Shown: positions 14,842 to 17,888 of the stretch, piece by piece | Layout of the letters: each line of letters begins with the position of its first letter | Position numbering within the stretch: position 1 is the stretch's first letter | Source of the DNA: Sutterella sp. | Lineage (GTDB): Bacteria; Pseudomonadota; Gammaproteobacteria; Burkholderiales; Burkholderiaceae_F | Reading direction: 5' to 3' | Length of the DNA stretch: 17,888 nucleotides | NCBI GenBank assembly: GCA_019410445.1 | Contig: DXSO01000024.1 | Location: 1 to 17,888, forward strand | The notes under the pieces: generated by a model | What the model was told of the DNA's origin: nothing | Seen by the model: only the letters and a program-made list of their open reading frames with translations | Database searches by the model: none | Made by a program: the position numbers and the translations under genes

Positions 14842-15810
14842 TCGAGAACGCATACGTTCGAAGGCCAATGTACTGGCTAAATATGCGTTTTTCCCGTGAT
14901 TGCGCATCTGCGTGCCGACTGTCATCAGGAACCATTCGGCAAATGCATGCAGTCGCGGGGATGCATGTTCATCTTCCAAACGAGTGATCAAGCACATCGT
15001 CCAAGGTTCACGCTCCCACCCTTCTAGGATTGGAACAACTGTTCCATTTTGGAGCTCCTCAATAACGTGACCGGCGTATAGATCTACGGTGATTCCTTGA
15101 TGGCTCAGGAGTAGTTGTTTTAAGCTCATCTGGTCGTGTGTATTAAAGGTGTTTTTCCACCGAATAACGGAAAAGCGACCGTCGTTGTGGTAGAGAACTT
15201 CAGTTGGATCGTGAGCAACGGTTTTTAGAAGCAGTCCCGTATGGTGCACTAAATCCTGAGGGGTTTGAGGCTGACCATATTTCTCAAGATACTCTGGAGT
15301 AGCGAATACTGGAGTAGAGGAACAGTGATACTGCCGAACAACAAGACCTGAACTGTCAATTGGCAGGCGGTTGGCGACTGCCGCATCAACTTTTCTGGTG
15401 CGTACCGCGTCCGGATGCACTTCTGGGAGAATCGTAAATTGAACGTCCGTATGTTCACTTGAATAGCGCATCAGGGCTTCAGAGAAAAAGAGGCGGGACA
15501 ATTCAATTGGAGCGGCGAAGCGAATTTCGAGTTTGCCGTCAAGTTTATCGCGGTTGACAACTTCGAGACTGCGGAAAGCGGCCACCAAGGGTTCAACAGA
15601 TTTGACCAACTCGGCACAACGAGATGTTGGTGAGATAGGACGATGTGATTTGTCAAACAGCGCGAAACCAAGTTCGGCTTCCAGATCACGCAACAGTCGC
15701 GATACTTTGGGCAGATCCATGTCTAGAACGATCGATGCACGCGAAAGGCTTCGCGTGCGCGCGGTGATGACAAGAACCTCCCATGCTTGGAGATTGTCGA
15801 TGGTTTTCAC
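14830..15810 (-). CDS. LysR-type transcriptional regulator (convergent with reductase operon)
   Basis: The 326-residue protein has an N-terminal winged helix-turn-helix (about 5-65: SLSRASIVLDMDLPKVSRLL, then LEAELGFALFD). A LysR substrate-binding domain follows from about 90 (LEIRFAAPIELSRLF, VDAAVANRLP). The start codon is GTG (15808-15810). On the minus strand CAGG sits about 8 bases upstream. Its stop lies inside the last 12 bases of the NapH-GltD gene, so the two genes overlap tail-to-tail. The position suggests control of the neighbouring reductase operon, the flavocytochrome gene or both, but the effector is unknown. The C-terminal tail beyond about 300 is slightly longer than in typical LysR proteins. 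Confidence 0.92.
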   Translation of the reverse strand: MKTIDNLQAWEVLVITARTRSLSRASIVLDMDLPKVSRLLRDLEAELGFALFDKSHRPISPTSRCAELVKSVEPLVAAFRSLEVVNRDKLDGKLEIRFAAPIELSRLFFSEALMRYSSEHTDVQFTILPEVHPDAVRTRKVDAAVANRLPIDSSGLVVRQYHCSSTPVFATPEYLEKYGQPQTPQDLVHHTGLLLKTVAHDPTEVLYHNDGRFSVIRWKNTFNTHDQMSLKQLLLSHQGITVDLYAGHVIEELQNGTVVPILEGWEREPWTMCLITRLEDEHASPRLHAFAEWFLMTVGTQMRNHGKNAYLASTLAFERMRSRSIK

Positions 15811-15871
15811 GTAAAGCCTGTGTCTGAACTACAAATATGACGAGCGGTTCGATAGTGCTGAACGACGAATT

Positions 15872-16792
15872 TTAACTCTGATCAAAAACGGTGGTTTTAA
15901 TTTGGCGTTGGCTCTTAAGTGTTTGCGCTAATTCCTCGGCCCAGCGAATGCGTCGATCTTTCTGAAGCGGAATCGCAATACGAATATGCCGCTTTGCCCA
16001 GGTATCGGAAAGTCTTATGGCTTTTGCTCGAGGATGGGGCTGCGCTTCAAAGGCGACTCGACTGGCAACACCGATGCCGACCCCTGCCGCAGCCATTTGA
16101 AACAGAATCGGCTGATTGGAGACTCGAACTTTTGGAGTTATTTTTAGTCCGAGTTCTCTGGCTTTTTCCTCAACGAAACGTTGCATTTCAACGCCTTCAC
16201 CCAGGCAGATGAAGTCTTCGTCAATACAGTCGGCAAATGACACACACTTGCAATTGGCCAAAGCATGATCCGAACTTACGATCAACACCAGGTCATCACG
16301 TTCGTAATCAATGAATTCAACATTGGGGTATTCCCCTTCGAAAGCTCCAAGACCGATGTCGGCTCGATCTTCAGCGACGGCTGCGACAACTTCACGTGAC
16401 GAACAACGCTGATGCGAGACCGTTACATCGGGGTGAGCATGGAGAAAACTGGCTAGTCCATCAGCTAGAAAGTTCAATGCCGCTCCATAGTTGGTCGCAA
16501 TGCGAAGCGTGCCAGCTGCCCGACTAACATAGGGTTCGAGCTTTTCAAGCATGACGTTGATTTCTCGTTCGATTCGACGAGCGCCTTGACGCACGACTTC
16601 ACCGGCGGGAGTAACAGACATGCCGTGAGCGGAGCGCACGAACAAAGGAACGTTTAGGGCGGATTCCAATCCCTTGATACGAGCGCAAACGGTTGAGGGG
16701 CTTAAATGCACGCGTTCTGCACCGCGTGTGAGATTGCCTTCATCTGCGACAGAACTGAAGACAAGCAGATCGACAAGGGAGAAGTGGTGCAT
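15872..16792 (-). CDS. LysR-type transcriptional regulator (divergent from flavocytochrome gene)
   Basis: The 306-residue protein has a classical LysR helix-turn-helix at the N-terminus (LVFSSVADEGNLTRGAERVH, then LSPSTVCARIKGLESAL). The substrate-binding domain starts near 90, with GTLRIATNYG, DRADIGLGAF and AAGVGIGVASR visible. The start ATG (complement of 16790-16792) gives the usual LysR N-terminus, although I see no good ribosome site before it. It is divergently placed to the flavocytochrome c gene across 197 bases that contain two T-N11-A dyads. This is the classic LysR arrangement in which the regulator controls itself and its divergent neighbour. The other LysR gene follows 61 bases downstream on the same strand and may be co-transcribed. 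Confidence 0.94.
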   Translation of the reverse strand: MHHFSLVDLLVFSSVADEGNLTRGAERVHLSPSTVCARIKGLESALNVPLFVRSAHGMSVTPAGEVVRQGARRIEREINVMLEKLEPYVSRAAGTLRIATNYGAALNFLADGLASFLHAHPDVTVSHQRCSSREVVAAVAEDRADIGLGAFEGEYPNVEFIDYERDDLVLIVSSDHALANCKCVSFADCIDEDFICLGEGVEMQRFVEEKARELGLKITPKVRVSNQPILFQMAAAGVGIGVASRVAFEAQPHPRAKAIRLSDTWAKRHIRIAIPLQKDRRIRWAEELAQTLKSQRQIKTTVFDQS

Positions 16793-16812
16793 GGCTGATT
16801 GTCAAATATGCA

Positions 16813-16827
16813 TTCGGAAAATCCGAA
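16813..16827. promoter_or_regulatory. LysR-type operator candidate 1
   Basis: TTCGGA-AAA-TCCGAA is a perfect inverted repeat. Its inner 13 bases begin with T and end with A, fitting the LysR T-N11-A consensus. It lies about 20 bases upstream of the minus-strand LysR start. Confidence 0.5.
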
Positions 16828-16830
16828 AAT

Positions 16831-16847
16831 AGTCTTTGGAAAAGACT
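16831..16847. promoter_or_regulatory. LysR-type operator candidate 2
   Basis: AGTCTTT-GGA-AAAGACT is a perfect 7-bp inverted repeat. It contains a T-N11-A core (16833-16845). Its centre is 19 bases from that of the first dyad, roughly two helical turns, as expected for cooperative dimers on one DNA face. Confidence 0.5.
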
Positions 16848-16898
16848 GATGGATGAAATCTTTTGTGAAGCTTAACATGTCCGATGGATATTGAAATC
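16848..16898 (+). repeat. Imperfect direct repeat GATGGAT...GAAATC
   Basis: GATGGATGAAATC (16848-16860) recurs as GATGGATATTGAAATC (16883-16898), with three extra bases between the two halves. The copies start 35 bases apart, between the LysR dyads and the flavocytochrome gene. This may be an additional regulator site or a chance duplication. Confidence 0.3.
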
Positions 16899-16988
16899 GA
16901 GCCGCTTTTCAGAAATTCAGGATTTGATTATTTCAAAGAAATGAAGAGCACTGAATTCGATTTTTAAAAATTCCCCAAGGAGAGAGTT

Positions 16989-17888
16989 ATGCAATTAAGA
17001 AGATTGAGCGTTTTTGCTAGCGCTGTTGTGATCGGACTCGGTCTTTCGTCTGGTGCTTATGCCTTTTCTGCCGAAATGGCGAAGTCGTATTCGCAAGGGG
17101 ACAAAGCATCGTTTTTAGCTGGTGCACATGGAAAGGCAGGTCTTTCCTGTCAAATGTGTCATACCACCGATAAGGTGAGTGATTCGGAAACCGAAATCAA
17201 TAAGCAATGCGTGATGTGTCACGAACCCAACGCATTGATTAAAAAAACGGAAAAGCCGCATCTTCCCAATCCTCATAAGAGCCATCTTGGAGAGGTTCAG
17301 TGTACGGCGTGCCATTCCGGTCATACGCCTTCGGTTGCTTATTGCACCAATTGCCATGACTTCCCGTCTATGAAGGATATGAAGTATGGGAAAGGCGCTA
17401 AACCGGCTTCTCAATATGAAGATTTGACCAAGTATAAAAATGCCAAACCGGAACGAACGGAAAGCACGGACATCCTTGTAATTGGTTCTGGTGCAGCTGG
17501 GTTTGTGGCGGCTTTCACGGCTCAGGAGGCTGGAGTCAAGAACATCATCATGGTGGAGAAGATGGCTGTTCCAGGCGGTAACAGTCAGCTCGCAGCAGGG
17601 GGCATGAATGCAGCGGGTACGCCGTATCAGAAGGAAAAGGGCATTGAAGATAATGTCCAACTCATGTACGACGACACGATGAAGGGCGGAAAGAATACCA
17701 GTAATCCTGAACTCGTTAAGATTCTGGCAGAGCGTTCGGCAGAGTCCATTAAGTGGTTGGCAGATCGCGGTGCCGTTCTTTCGCATGTCGGTCGTGGCGG
17801 CGGTGCAGCTGCGGCTCGTATGCACGGTCCGGCGGGTGGTGTTTTTGTGGGGCCGTACTTATCGAAGTTCTTCCGTGATCATGCCAAG
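16989..17888 (+). CDS. Flavocytochrome c, tetrahaem fumarate-reductase-like (N-terminal half, partial)
   Basis: An AAGGAG ribosome site (16977-16982) precedes the ATG, and 300 codons are open to the window edge; the family is usually about 600. Residues 1-25 form a Sec signal peptide ending GAYA. Four haem c sites follow: Cys54-Cys57-His58, Cys74-Cys77-His78, Cys105-Cys108-His109 and Cys119-Cys122-His123. The spacing closely resembles Shewanella FccA. From about 160 the FAD domain begins (TDILVIGSGAAGFVAA; GGNSQLAAGGMNAAGT at 197-211). Such soluble periplasmic reductases pass electrons from haems to FAD and reduce fumarate or other unsaturated acids. The substrate-binding residues known from FccA (His365, Thr377/Glu378, Arg402, His504, Arg544) would all lie beyond the window, so the substrate cannot be judged. 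FccA has HRPTGG where this protein has HGPAGG (279-284). It is probably controlled by the divergent LysR. Confidence 0.92.
   Translation, partial: MQLRRLSVFASAVVIGLGLSSGAYAFSAEMAKSYSQGDKASFLAGAHGKAGLSCQMCHTTDKVSDSETEINKQCVMCHEPNALIKKTEKPHLPNPHKSHLGEVQCTACHSGHTPSVAYCTNCHDFPSMKDMKYGKGAKPASQYEDLTKYKNAKPERTESTDILVIGSGAAGFVAAFTAQEAGVKNIIMVEKMAVPGGNSQLAAGGMNAAGTPYQKEKGIEDNVQLMYDDTMKGGKNTSNPELVKILAERSAESIKWLADRGAVLSHVGRGGGAAAARMHGPAGGVFVGPYLSKFFRDHAK

Noticed and set aside
16923..16937. Possible FNR box (TTTGA-N5-TCAAA) before the flavocytochrome gene
   Set aside because: The spacing is one base too long and the TTGAT/ATCAA half-sites are not both present.
1..17888. CRISPR arrays, insertion sequences, rRNA or tRNA genes
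   Set aside because: No regularly spaced repeats, transposase-like frames or conserved RNA gene sequences were seen anywhere in the window.

Overview
The window reads as a chromosomal segment of a betaproteobacterium. HslV carries the short pre-threonine leader (MEQFHG before TTIV) that I know from Burkholderiales. The HslU, ArgB, SppA and pyrimidine-nucleotidase proteins are also of that type. Base composition looks close to balanced. The density of anaerobic respiratory genes (Tat-exported molybdoenzyme, NapG/NapH-type proteins, tetrahaem flavocytochrome c) suggests a gut-type anaerobe such as the Sutterellaceae (Sutterella/Parasutterella). The family placement is an inference from gene content, not a measured result.

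Layout. Positions 1-56 hold the tail of an unknown gene and a strong terminator. Positions 122-2045 hold hslV-hslU, the two-component ATP-dependent protease, closed by a second strong terminator. Positions 2353-5854 hold argB, a HAD-family pyrimidine 5'-nucleotidase-like gene and sppA, tightly packed and probably co-transcribed. A mutT/nudG-like Nudix gene (5906-6331) faces them on the minus strand. A gene-free region of about 640 bases (6332-6970) then leads into the accessory part.

The accessory part is a six-gene plus-strand operon (6971-14841). It encodes a Tat-exported molybdopterin oxidoreductase catalytic subunit, a DmsB-like four-cluster ferredoxin, a DmsC-like membrane anchor, a TorD/DmsD-like maturation chaperone and a Tat-exported NapG-like ferredoxin. 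The last gene encodes a 775-residue fusion of a NapH-like membrane Fe-S protein to a GltD-like FAD/NAD(P)H module. A LysR-type regulator gene (14830-15810, minus) meets the operon tail-to-tail with a 12-base overlap. A second LysR gene (15872-16792, minus) lies divergent to a flavocytochrome c gene that runs off the window end (16989-17888+). The 197-base divergent gap contains two tandem dyads of the LysR T-N11-A type.

How the parts may work together. The molybdoenzyme and the tetrahaem flavoprotein look like two separate periplasmic terminal reductases, each beside its own LysR regulator; their substrates cannot be read from sequence. The Mo operon is a hybrid: it has Dms-type wiring (DmsB/DmsC) plus Nap-type wiring (NapG/NapH). 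Its NapH-like protein carries a cytoplasmic-type flavin/pyridine-nucleotide domain that could connect the NAD(P)H pool to the membrane or periplasmic Fe-S chain. The DmsC-like anchor has Gln where E. coli DmsC has the menaquinol-site His65. The NapH-GltD fusion within this hybrid operon is the most interesting candidate for an undescribed electron-transfer system.
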